From contig DORE01000101.1 in NCBI GenBank assembly GCA_003514305.1, positions 1 through 7,151 on the forward strand: a stretch of DNA of 7,151 nt, given 5' to 3'. Made by a program: the position numbers and the translations under genes. Source of the DNA: Gammaproteobacteria bacterium. GTDB taxonomy: Bacteria; Pseudomonadota; Gammaproteobacteria; Pseudomonadales; Pseudohongiellaceae. The notes under the pieces are model-generated. The model did no database searches and was not told the origin of the DNA. It was given only the letters and a program-made list of their open reading frames with translations. Positions 1-7,070 of this stretch are shown here, piece after piece; position 1 is the stretch's first letter; every line of letters starts with the position of its first letter.

Positions 1-658
1 AAATGTCGTCCTTGCGCGGACCCTCAATTGCGGGAAAGCGCTCGCGCAGCGCGTCGATGATACGCGCCGTATCATCCATGGAGAGGGTCGTCTGAGTGAC
101 ATATGAAAGACTGCCAGGATCTTCAACTTCCAAGGTTTGCACGTCTGCTACGGACTCTACCAAGTAGATATTACCGCCCTGATTGTCATCATACTGTCCC
201 AAAGTCCCCTCAACTTCAGGATGAAACTGGTGACCGATCAAGACACATTCGCGGCCAGCCCTACTGAACTTGACAACCTCAAGATGAACCTTGGTTACCA
301 ACGGGCAAGTGGCATCAAAAATCTTGAAGCCTCTACGATCGGCCTCTTCTTTTACCTCCTGCGACACTCCATGTGCGCTAAAAACTACAACTGGGGGCCC
401 GGCATACTGTTCTTTATGCGGGATGTCTTCCAGTTCATCTACGAAAACCGCGCCACGAGCGCGCAGCCTTTCGACCACAAATTTGTTGTGCACTACTTCG
501 TGTCGAACATACACAGGGGCGCCGTAGATATCCAACGCCCTGTTGACAATATCGATTGCCCGATCAACGCCTGCGCAAAACCCACGTGGGTTCGCCAGTC
601 GAATGACCGGGGGACTTGCGGCTGTCTGTGATGATAGCTTGCCCTCAGGATCAGTCAT
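1..658 (-). CDS. ispH: 4-hydroxy-3-methylbut-2-enyl diphosphate reductase (IspH), 3' end cut off by window edge
   Basis: Last enzyme of the MEP pathway: a cytoplasmic [4Fe-4S] protein that reduces HMBPP to IPP and DMAPP. The 219 visible codons cover about two thirds of the protein (E. coli has 316 residues). Family motifs seen: LANPRGFCAGVDRAI with cluster cysteine C28, HEVVHN with substrate-binding H57, SAHGVS with H96, DATCPLVTKVH with cluster cysteine C118, HPEVEGT with the catalytic glutamate E148, and TQTTLS. The visible part stops at GPRKDDI, one residue before the expected third cluster cysteine. The ATG overlaps the fkpB stop codon as ATGA, implying translational coupling; no good Shine-Dalgarno is present. 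No ATG, GTG or TTG lies between this ATG and the FCAGV motif, so the protein has about 16 more N-terminal residues than E. coli IspH. There is also an insertion of about six residues before the SAHGVS motif. Identity is secure. Confidence 0.97.
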   Translation of the reverse strand, partial: MTDPEGKLSSQTAASPPVIRLANPRGFCAGVDRAIDIVNRALDIYGAPVYVRHEVVHNKFVVERLRARGAVFVDELEDIPHKEQYAGPPVVVFSAHGVSQEVKEEADRRGFKIFDATCPLVTKVHLEVVKFSRAGRECVLIGHQFHPEVEGTLGQYDDNQGGNIYLVESVADVQTLEVEDPGSLSYVTQTTLSMDDTARIIDALRERFPAIEGPRKDDI

Positions 659-1146
659 GACAGTTTCACTTCGACAACCTGCTCCTCTGGCGGCAGGACC
701 GAAACGATTCGCGCCGTAAATAAGATGGCTTTACCCGCCAGCGGGTGATTAAAATCGACACTCACCGAACTTTCCCCAATAGCCTTAACCACACCGGGCA
801 GATCAAACCCCCCTGGGTCCTTAAATGACACAACACTGCCAACTTGCGTGGGAACCAAATCGTCTTTTAGCAAATGCTCGAATTTTTCCAGGGGGAACAC
901 TTGCTCGTTGCGCGGATTACGCTCGCCGAACGCTTCTTTCGCATCGAGGGTAGCCTCTAATTCTTCACCAGCCCGGAGTCCCAGCAGCACCTGCTCGAAT
1001 CCCGGCAGCATCTGCCCATCGCCGAGACGGAAGCTAACAGGCTTTTTGTCGAAATTCGAGTCGATTGTGTCACCTCCAGGAAGCGCGAGCGAAAAATGCA
1101 GCGTGATCTGCGCACCTGTAACAATTGGAGAATTTATACTTGCCAT
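655..1146 (-). CDS. fkpB: FKBP-type peptidyl-prolyl cis-trans isomerase (FkpB/SlpA family)
   Basis: Cytoplasmic proline isomerase and chaperone of the SlyD/SlpA branch. At 163 residues it is slightly longer than E. coli FkpB (149). Seen in order: an N-terminal FKBP strand (ITLHFSLALPGGDTI), the LGDGQMLPGFEQVLLGLRAG core (about residues 41-60), an AFGERNP segment opening the inserted-in-flap chaperone domain, a DLPGVV return strand, and the family hallmark DFNHPLAGK at about residue 131. There is no signal peptide and no histidine-rich SlyD-like tail. I chose the ATG at 1146, 16 nt after the ileS stop, because MASINSPIVTGAQ matches the family N-terminus in length. An in-frame ATG at 1200 would add 18 residues and overlap ileS by 38 nt. 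Translation probably depends on coupling with ileS, as only a poor GAG lies immediately before the ATG. The gene overlaps ispH by 4 nt. lspA, usually found just upstream in this cluster, is missing. Confidence 0.95.
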   Translation of the reverse strand: MASINSPIVTGAQITLHFSLALPGGDTIDSNFDKKPVSFRLGDGQMLPGFEQVLLGLRAGEELEATLDAKEAFGERNPRNEQVFPLEKFEHLLKDDLVPTQVGSVVSFKDPGGFDLPGVVKAIGESSVSVDFNHPLAGKAILFTARIVSVLPPEEQVVEVKLS

Positions 1147-1147
1147 C

Positions 1148-1162
1148 TCGTAAGCATTACGA
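1148..1162. repeat. Perfect 6-bp inverted repeat with 3-nt loop filling the ileS-fkpB gap
   Basis: The plus strand reads TCGTAA-GCA-TTACGA. It occupies all but one of the 16 nt between the ileS stop and the fkpB ATG. In the mRNA it could form a small hairpin ending one nucleotide before the start codon, directly where a ribosome binding site would be. There is no U-tract, so it is not a Rho-independent terminator. It might tune fkpB translation or be a scar of gene loss; both ideas are inference. Confidence 0.6.
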
Positions 1163-3991
1163 TCAAGCAAACCGCCTGAGTTCACCGTCGCCGGCAACAT
1201 TACTTACACAACGCAGACACAAGCCTTCATGCGCAGCTTCTTTACCAATGTCTTCACGGTGATGCCAGCAACGCTCGCATTTTTTGTGTTCCGATGCCGT
1301 AACTCGCAAACTCAAGCCGGCCACTTCAGTCGCAACCACGTGCTCCGGCGCTGCCGAGCCAGGAAGCACTGAGGCTCTCGACACAATCAGCACGAAGCGC
1401 AGCTCTTCCTCAAGTAGGGCAAGGTCAGCTGCAAGTTGGTCATCACAAAAAAGATCAACCTCTGCACTCAAGCCAGAGCCCACAGCTTTGTCAGCACGCT
1501 GCACTTCAAGCTCTCGGTTAACCGCAGTTTTAACCTCAAGTATTCTAAGCCAGAACGCATCGTCAAATTCCTTTGACTCCTCGAGGGCTCTAAGGCCATC
1601 TGCAAAATCAGAGAGAAACACAGATTCCACTCGCTCTCCAGGTATGTGCTGCCATATTTCATCGGCAGTGAAACTCAGGATGGGTGCAATCATGCGCGAG
1701 AGCATTTCCACCACATGCAGCATTGCCGTCTGAGTGGAGCGGCGAGCCCTGCTGTTTACCTGCGTGGTATATTGTCGGTCTTTGATGACGTCAAGATAAA
1801 AGCCACCGAGTTCTGTTACGCAAAAATTGTGAATTTTTTGATAGACGCTCAAGAAATTGTAGCTGTGGTAATGATCAAGGACTTCAGCCTGAAGTTGTTG
1901 GCATTGCCGCACAATCCAGTAGTCTAGAGCCAGCAGCTGCTCAATCTCCAGAGCGTCATCTTTAGGTGTGAACCCATTCAAATTTGACAACATGAAACGT
2001 GCTGTGTTTCGAATCCTGCGATAGGCATCCGCCACTCGTTTAAAAATCTCGTCAGACACTGTCATCTCACCGCGAAAGTCCGTAGCAGCAACCCAGAGGC
2101 GAAGAATATCCGCTCCATACTGCTGATAGATCTTTGCCGGCGCGACGGTGTTGCCCAGAGACTTGGACATTTTTCTCCCCTCTGCATCCACGAAAAATCC
2201 ATGGGTTAGCACTTCTTTGTATGGAGCAGAACCGTACATTGCGATTGCGGTCTTCAAAGAAGAGTTGAACCAGCCTCGGTGTTGGTCAGAACCCTCTAGG
2301 TACAGGTCAGCGGGATACTGAAGCTCGTCGCGTCGCTGCAGCACGGAGAAATGAGTAACCCCTGAATCAAACCAGACGTCGAGGGTATCAGTGACCTTTT
2401 CATAGTCCGCTGCCTCTGTCCCCAGAAAGCGCTCGACACTTGCTTCGAACCAGGCATCGATTCCTTGTTTCTCAATCAGTGCTGCAACCTCTTCAAAAAG
2501 CTCTTCCGTCCGCGGATGTAGATCCTGTGTCTGCTTATGGACAAATAAAGTGATCGGCACGCCCCAAGTGCGCTGACGGGAAATACACCAGTCCGGACTC
2601 CCTTTCAGCATCAACTCGATACGAGCTTTGCCCCAATCAGGAATCCATTTCGCCCCTTTGACTGCCTCTAACGCTGAACCCAGTAAATCCTTTTCAGTCA
2701 TGCTTATAAACCACTGCGGTGTCGCCCGATAGATCAATGGTGTTTTAGTGCGCCAGCAGTGCGCGTAGCTGTGGTGGATTGTTTGTTGCGCGACGAGTGC
2801 CTGCGCTTCCTTCAAGACGTCAATGACCTTTCCGTCAACCTTGTAGACGTGATCACCGGCAAACTGACCCGCGCCCGAAGTAAAAATGCCATGTTCGTCG
2901 AGCAGATTAAGCGTACCGATCCCATATTTCAGACCCACATAAAAATCATCTAGGCCATGATCAGGTGCTGTATGCACCAGCCCAGTGCCCGCATCGGTTG
3001 TGACGTGTCCGCCCAACACAAGCGGCACCTGAAGACCTTCAACGAAAGGATGATTGAGAAGCTTGTGCTCTAAACTGCTGCCCTTAGCCTTCGCAATCGT
3101 TTCGTATTGCTCAACGCCATAGCGCAGCATAACGTTATCCACCATATCAGCGGCCAAAATCAGCAGTTCAGCATTACCAGCAAGCGCGCACTTAACCAGG
3201 GCATAGTCAAGCTCAGCATGCAGGCAGACCGCCTGATTGGAAGGGAGTGTCCATGGCGTAGTGGTCCAGATCACGGCCGATACCGATAGCGACCGCGCAG
3301 CGTCGGGTTGTTCAAAAGCAGCCAGCACGTCATCGCGATTGGAGACGGCGAAGCGTACGTCAATAGCGAATGATTGCTTGTCTAGATATTCCACTTCAGC
3401 CTCAGCAAGAGCCGATGCACCAACAACACTCCAATAAACTGGCTTGTAACCTTTCACCAGATGGCCGTTACTGGCAATTCGACCCAAAGCTCGAACAATA
3501 TCAGCCTCAGCTTGAGGGCTCATGGTCAGATAGGGATCGTTCCAATCCCCCAAGACACCCAGTCGAATAAAACCTTGTTTTTGTGCTTCAACTTGTCCAG
3601 CCGCGTATTCCCGGCAGGCTGACCGGAATTCAGAGTAGCTAATTTTCTGGCCTGCTTTACCTTTTTTCTTTTCAACGTTGTGCTCGATTGGCAGGCCATG
3701 GCAATCCCAACCGGGCACATAGGGCGCGTCAAAACCGCTCATTTGTCGCGATTTCACCACAAAGTCTTTCAGGGCTTTGTTAATCGCGTGCCCCAAATGC
3801 AGCTCTCCGTTGGCATACGGCGGACCATCGTGCAGGATAAATTTTGGACGGCCAGCATTTTTTTTACAGATCTTGCTGTAAAGGTTTATGGTGTCCCACT
3901 TGGTCAGCATCTGCGGTTCACGCTGAGCAAGATTGGCCTTCATCGGGAACGATGTACTGGGCAAATTCAGTGTAGCTTTATAGTCTGTCAT
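1163..3991 (-). CDS. ileS: Isoleucyl-tRNA synthetase (IleRS)
   Basis: Class I aminoacyl-tRNA synthetase that charges tRNA-Ile in the cytoplasm. Its 942 residues compare with 938 in E. coli. Seen in order: the MTDYKATLNLPSTSFPMK start typical of the family; ATP-binding HLGH at residues 65-68; GWDCHGLPIE (94-103); the CP1 editing domain with TTTPWTLPSNQAV and DAGTGLVHTAPDHG, which removes misacylated Val; SDQHRGWF; KMSKS at 607-611; an anticodon-binding domain; and a C-terminal zinc finger with C905, C908, C925 and C928, ending VAGDGELRRFA. The CP-region zinc site is degenerate: E. coli WCVDC is WSVVG here (187-191), and PCCWR is AHCWR (410-414). This is the bacterial type close to E. coli IleRS, not the eukaryote-like mupirocin-resistant type. 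It lies 24 nt after ribF and 16 nt before fkpB, in one operon. No clear ribosome binding site precedes the ATG. Confidence 0.99.
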   Translation of the reverse strand: MTDYKATLNLPSTSFPMKANLAQREPQMLTKWDTINLYSKICKKNAGRPKFILHDGPPYANGELHLGHAINKALKDFVVKSRQMSGFDAPYVPGWDCHGLPIEHNVEKKKGKAGQKISYSEFRSACREYAAGQVEAQKQGFIRLGVLGDWNDPYLTMSPQAEADIVRALGRIASNGHLVKGYKPVYWSVVGASALAEAEVEYLDKQSFAIDVRFAVSNRDDVLAAFEQPDAARSLSVSAVIWTTTPWTLPSNQAVCLHAELDYALVKCALAGNAELLILAADMVDNVMLRYGVEQYETIAKAKGSSLEHKLLNHPFVEGLQVPLVLGGHVTTDAGTGLVHTAPDHGLDDFYVGLKYGIGTLNLLDEHGIFTSGAGQFAGDHVYKVDGKVIDVLKEAQALVAQQTIHHSYAHCWRTKTPLIYRATPQWFISMTEKDLLGSALEAVKGAKWIPDWGKARIELMLKGSPDWCISRQRTWGVPITLFVHKQTQDLHPRTEELFEEVAALIEKQGIDAWFEASVERFLGTEAADYEKVTDTLDVWFDSGVTHFSVLQRRDELQYPADLYLEGSDQHRGWFNSSLKTAIAMYGSAPYKEVLTHGFFVDAEGRKMSKSLGNTVAPAKIYQQYGADILRLWVAATDFRGEMTVSDEIFKRVADAYRRIRNTARFMLSNLNGFTPKDDALEIEQLLALDYWIVRQCQQLQAEVLDHYHSYNFLSVYQKIHNFCVTELGGFYLDVIKDRQYTTQVNSRARRSTQTAMLHVVEMLSRMIAPILSFTADEIWQHIPGERVESVFLSDFADGLRALEESKEFDDAFWLRILEVKTAVNRELEVQRADKAVGSGLSAEVDLFCDDQLAADLALLEEELRFVLIVSRASVLPGSAAPEHVVATEVAGLSLRVTASEHKKCERCWHHREDIGKEAAHEGLCLRCVSNVAGDGELRRFA

Positions 3992-4015
3992 AGTTGCGTC
4001 GACCGATTTTATAAC

Positions 4016-4966
4016 TCAAGCGCGTTGCTCAATTCGTGCGTCCATCATCTCTCTGACTTTGTCGATGTCCTTGCCCATCTGAGCCTTGAGATCGTCGAGT
4101 CCATCAAACTTCATTTCTTCTCTAATCTGATGACGAAATATCACTTCTATCGACTTCCCGTACAGATTCTCATCAAAATCCAGAAGGTGTGCTTCGAGTA
4201 ATGCGGTTCTTTCATCGGTAACCGTGGGCTTGTAACCAACATTCACCGCAGCAATAAAAGCCCGGTCCGCCAATCGCACCTCACATGCAAACACACCGTG
4301 CAAAGGGAGGGTCTGGCGATTTAGATCAACATTGCAGGTTGGATACCCTAAATCACGTGCCAGCTTCCTGCCCTGCTGAACCTCACCTCTTATTGAATAA
4401 GGCCGACCCAGCAATTGCTCTACTAACGCAAAATTGCTGACTGCCAGCTCCTTTCGAATGTATGAACTGCTGATACGCAGTCCGTTGTATTCGTACGTTG
4501 AGGTTTCCTCAACCTCAAATCCAAGCTCCGAACCGCGCTGCTGCAACAGCGCAAAGTCGCCCTGTCGCTTGTGGCCAAAGCGGAAATCGTTCCCGATGAT
4601 AAAAACGGCCACACCGAGCCCGTTAACCAAGATTTCCTTAATATAGCTATCGGCACTCAAGCTGCTAATCTTTTCATCAAAATTTAGCCGAAACACAAAA
4701 TCGACCCCGAAGCTCTCAAGCAGCTCAAGCTTTTCCCTGACCACATTTAGTCGCGCCGGCGGGTCTCCATAAGGTCCAGCAAAAAACTCCTCAGGATGCG
4801 GTTCTAGCAAGATCACCAACGTAGGCAGATTCATCTCTTCAGCTCGCTGTTTAAGCTGATCAAGAATAAGCTGGTGCCCCAGGTGCACTCCATCAAACTT
4901 GCCTATAGTAGCCACACAACTTTGGTGAAATTGCGCGAAACGATCAGGCTGGTCGAAGATGATCAT
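4016..4966 (-). CDS. ribF: Bifunctional riboflavin kinase / FMN adenylyltransferase (FAD synthetase)
   Basis: Converts riboflavin to FMN and then to FAD in the cytoplasm, using ATP in both steps. At 316 residues it is full length (E. coli 313). The N-terminal adenylyltransferase domain (about 1-185) shows TIGKFDGVHLGH at 20-31, the nucleotidyltransferase HxGH-type motif; EPHPEEFF; GNDFRFGHKRQGD at 125-137; and SSSYIRKEL at 166-174. The C-terminal flavokinase domain (about 187-305) shows GRPYSIRGEVQQGRKLARDLG, then YPTCN with the ATP/Mg-binding Thr and Asn (T210, N212), AAVNVGYKPTV and LEAHLLDFDENLYGK. The ATG at 4966 gives the normal family N-terminus; no strong Shine-Dalgarno is visible. It is the first gene of the ribF-ileS-fkpB-ispH operon, with a good promoter about 30 nt upstream. 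The upstream leader is far too short for an FMN riboswitch. In E. coli rpsT lies upstream; here a small membrane protein gene does. Confidence 0.98.
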   Translation of the reverse strand: MIIFDQPDRFAQFHQSCVATIGKFDGVHLGHQLILDQLKQRAEEMNLPTLVILLEPHPEEFFAGPYGDPPARLNVVREKLELLESFGVDFVFRLNFDEKISSLSADSYIKEILVNGLGVAVFIIGNDFRFGHKRQGDFALLQQRGSELGFEVEETSTYEYNGLRISSSYIRKELAVSNFALVEQLLGRPYSIRGEVQQGRKLARDLGYPTCNVDLNRQTLPLHGVFACEVRLADRAFIAAVNVGYKPTVTDERTALLEAHLLDFDENLYGKSIEVIFRHQIREEMKFDGLDDLKAQMGKDIDKVREMMDARIEQRA

Positions 4967-4997
4967 TCAGGGTAGGCTCAAAGTGAAAAAGCGTCGC

Positions 4998-5026
4998 ATT
5001 ATACTCTTTTCTAGAGTCACTGTGCA
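4998..5026 (-). promoter_or_regulatory. Probable sigma-70 promoter of the ribF-ileS-fkpB-ispH operon
   Basis: Reading the minus strand, a perfect -10 box TATAAT (5003-4998) follows a partial -35 box TGCACA (5026-5021, four of six consensus bases) after exactly 17 nt. Transcription would start near 4991, leaving a leader of about 25 nt before the ribF ATG. The spacing and the position in the only sizeable gap ahead of ribF support it. Confidence 0.7.
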
Positions 5027-5040
5027 GACTCCTTCTGACT
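5003..5040. repeat. Overlapping short inverted repeats across the ribF promoter
   Basis: On the plus strand three 5-bp inverted pairs overlap: ACTCT (5003-5007) with AGAGT (5013-5017); GAGTC (5014-5018) with GACTC (5027-5031); and AGTCA (5015-5019) with TGACT (5036-5040). They cover the promoter spacer and the -35 box. They could be operator half-sites or chance; each arm is short, so support is limited. No T-tract follows any of them on the minus strand, so they do not look like a terminator for the upstream gene. Confidence 0.3.
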
Positions 5041-5052
5041 AACGAAGCCCAA

Positions 5053-5292
5053 TTATTTTGGATTGTGAATACTTGATGACTCGCCGGAGAGCGCCCGCCA
5101 GGCTTTTCGTCCAAGGACCCTGGCCAATGCCGCCAGACAGATGATCAGTAGACCCTGTCCAATCATGGCGGCGACTACCGAAATCGTTTCAGGTCTAGTG
5201 GAAATCAGCACCAAATTGACGAAGGTTGCCACTGCAGCAAAAGCGATCAGAACAGCCAGCAGTAGCTGAAGCACAGCAAAGAACTTATTCAT
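5053..5292 (-). CDS. Small two-helix membrane protein of unknown function
   Basis: I do not recognise this 79-residue protein. It has two hydrophobic segments, roughly residues 4-31 and 37-60, joined by a short loop (STRPET) and followed by a basic then polar tail (R58, R61, K62, R66, ending SSSIHNPK). By the positive-inside rule both ends would face the cytoplasm. The first segment lacks a lipobox or clear cleavage site, so it looks like an anchor, not a signal peptide. The gene starts 32 nt after the acyltransferase gene stop and ends 86 nt before ribF, with its own TATAAT box 6 nt ahead of the ATG. Its place behind a lipid acyltransferase gene hints at an envelope role, but that is only context. 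The composition and the in-frame ATG after a promoter-like box support a real gene. Confidence 0.7.
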   Translation of the reverse strand: MNKFFAVLQLLLAVLIAFAAVATFVNLVLISTRPETISVVAAMIGQGLLIICLAALARVLGRKAWRALSGESSSIHNPK

Positions 5293-5298
5293 ACTTGT

Positions 5299-5304
5299 AT
5301 TATA
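5299..5304 (-). promoter_or_regulatory. Possible -10 box for the small membrane protein gene (leaderless transcript)
   Basis: A perfect TATAAT on the minus strand ends 6 nt before the ATG at 5292, so transcription would begin at or next to the start codon. No convincing -35 box is found 15-19 nt upstream, where the acyltransferase stop codon lies. It may be chance in an AT-rich gap. Confidence 0.35.
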
Positions 5305-5324
5305 AGAGTCCAGCGGATTGAGCG

Positions 5325-7070
5325 CTAGGCGGTATTTTTAACCTCGTGAAAGGACAGAAAATACTTCAGACCTTCAACTCCGAGAAACTTGCTCAATGTC
5401 TTCTGTTCGGTATTCCTGACGTCAACAATGATCAGGCCTTCCATAGAATTATTGAAACTGGAGTGAATGTTGAAACAGACAAGCTTGCCATCCAAAGACA
5501 GGTAATGACGGAGGAGCACCGGCAACGCTTTACCGGGATCACAGCGCCCGATTAACTTATTCAACGTCTTAACGTTAGCTAGCTCCGCGAGCATATCATC
5601 TGTCCACACTCGATTCATGACTCTAAGCGGATTCATTGGTTCGACTAGCTGCGAAAATTCCTTGGCTCTGAAGTTGGTAAGCATAGCGTCTGCTATGAGG
5701 CTTCGGGCCAGATCACTGTAATTCCTCGATATACTTACCGACCCGAACAAAGTGTGATACCTGGGCATTTTTAATAGGACTTGTCCAATTCCGCGCCAGA
5801 GCAGATTCAATGAGACCGATCGACGCTGATAATCAGGGTCGATAAAAGAGCGCCCCATCTCAATCGCAGAGCCAAGCTTCTGGATAAAAGCATCGTCATA
5901 TTTGTATAGAGAGCGGCTATACAATCCTTGAACGCCATAAATAGCAACAATCTCATCAACCAAACCAACCCGATAAGCGCCAGCAATGCGGCTTTTGGAT
6001 TTGTCCCACAAAAGGAGATGTCTATAGTGCGGATCAAACTCATCGGAATCCTGGGAGAGACCAGTGCCCTCTCCCACCGCACGGAATGTCTTCTCCCTCG
6101 CAATCGCGATCTGCTCCATGACCGGACCAAGGCGTTTATAAGGCGCGAAATAAACATCAAATTCGTCGTGCTCAACGACTCGGAGGTCAGTCATATTCTT
6201 GACCGCTTGCCGCAATTCGTCGGCCCTTTGCGCGTGATTCACTTCCGAAATAGCATTCAGCTCGGTGGCTTGAGGGTTATGTTTCGCTTTCTGTAGCGCA
6301 TCTGTGGCGACGCGCAGATACTCCGTCACCGCCACCGGATTTTGCAACAGCCGTAACTCCTGCGAGGGAATTGGGCGGCCAATTGTTAGCGGTAAAGTAA
6401 ACCCCTGTTTGTTAGCAAGTTGCCTTGGCAGTAATAGAGTCCGGAGGCGCGGGTGGACTAACCCTGCCCCATAGAAATAGTTGCTATTCCTGCCTCCAAC
6501 AAAAACAGGCGTGCAGGTACAATCATATTTTTTCAATAGTTGCCCAGCTAAACGATGCCATTCCCTATCCTGAATGCGACGGTGGTTGAATTCATATGCC
6601 GACACCATCCCTGCCGGGAACACCAAGATCGCGCCCTGATTCTTAAGATGATTATGAACCAGCTTAATGCCCCGGACATTGCCCGCCTTGGCATTGGCTG
6701 ACAGAACATTGACACCAATGAATATCGACGCCAGCTCGGGGATCAGGCGCAGTAGCTCGTTCGTCAACACCTGCAAGTCTGGCCGATACTTACCTATGAC
6801 TTTAGCGATCGCCATTCCCTCAAGCCCACCCAATGGATGGTTGGCAACGATCAGTACCGGTCCATCCCTCGGTATTTCTTCCAACAGCCCTGCTTGATCA
6901 ATCGCAATATCGACACCCAAAGCTTCGAGCGCGTAGTCCAAGAATTCGAATGGGCTCAAGTCTCGTGGTCTACGATCATATACTTTCGCCAAGGGTTTGA
7001 GACCCAGCAGACTCTCCAGCGCTGAAGCAAGAACTCTTGGCTTCAGCGGTAATCGGCAAGGGTTAGTCAT
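5325..7070 (-). CDS. Two-domain acyltransferase: N-terminal PlsC-like O-acyltransferase fused to C-terminal OlsB/hemolysin-like GNAT N-acyltransferase (OlsF-type)
   Basis: 581 residues. The N-terminal half looks like a lysophospholipid acyltransferase: VANHPLGGLEGMAIAK with H78 and E84 at the place of the HX4D/E catalytic motif (one residue wider here), then LVFPAGMVSAYEF with FPAG at 151-154 in the position of FPEG. The C-terminal half, from about residue 293, matches the OlsB/putative-hemolysin acyltransferases (COG3176 type): REKTFRAVGEGTG at 325-337, then FDPHYRHLLLWD, then EMGRSFIDPDYQ from 404. This domain order is that of OlsF, which makes ornithine lipid by N-acylating ornithine and then O-acylating the product, giving a phosphorus-free membrane lipid. 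That substrate is inferred; other amino-acid lipids are possible. No transmembrane segment is obvious. An in-frame stop at 7088-7086 and no other start codon fix the ATG at 7070. No Shine-Dalgarno is seen. Confidence 0.85.
   Translation of the reverse strand: MTNPCRLPLKPRVLASALESLLGLKPLAKVYDRRPRDLSPFEFLDYALEALGVDIAIDQAGLLEEIPRDGPVLIVANHPLGGLEGMAIAKVIGKYRPDLQVLTNELLRLIPELASIFIGVNVLSANAKAGNVRGIKLVHNHLKNQGAILVFPAGMVSAYEFNHRRIQDREWHRLAGQLLKKYDCTCTPVFVGGRNSNYFYGAGLVHPRLRTLLLPRQLANKQGFTLPLTIGRPIPSQELRLLQNPVAVTEYLRVATDALQKAKHNPQATELNAISEVNHAQRADELRQAVKNMTDLRVVEHDEFDVYFAPYKRLGPVMEQIAIAREKTFRAVGEGTGLSQDSDEFDPHYRHLLLWDKSKSRIAGAYRVGLVDEIVAIYGVQGLYSRSLYKYDDAFIQKLGSAIEMGRSFIDPDYQRRSVSLNLLWRGIGQVLLKMPRYHTLFGSVSISRNYSDLARSLIADAMLTNFRAKEFSQLVEPMNPLRVMNRVWTDDMLAELANVKTLNKLIGRCDPGKALPVLLRHYLSLDGKLVCFNIHSSFNNSMEGLIIVDVRNTEQKTLSKFLGVEGLKYFLSFHEVKNTA

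Noticed and set aside
137..631. A 164-codon open frame on the plus strand
   Set aside because: It lies wholly antisense to ispH, has no recognisable domain, and ispH motifs explain the sequence.
1147..1200. The upstream in-frame ATG of fkpB, adding 18 residues
   Set aside because: It would overlap ileS by 38 nt and add residues absent from the family; the ATG at 1146 fits better, though it cannot be excluded.
3680..4201. A 173-codon plus-strand open frame across the ribF-ileS junction
   Set aside because: It is antisense to two certain genes and shows no family motif or start signal.
4967..5052. An FMN riboswitch ahead of ribF
   Set aside because: The gap is 86 nt, the predicted leader only about 25 nt, and no RFN-element sequence is visible.
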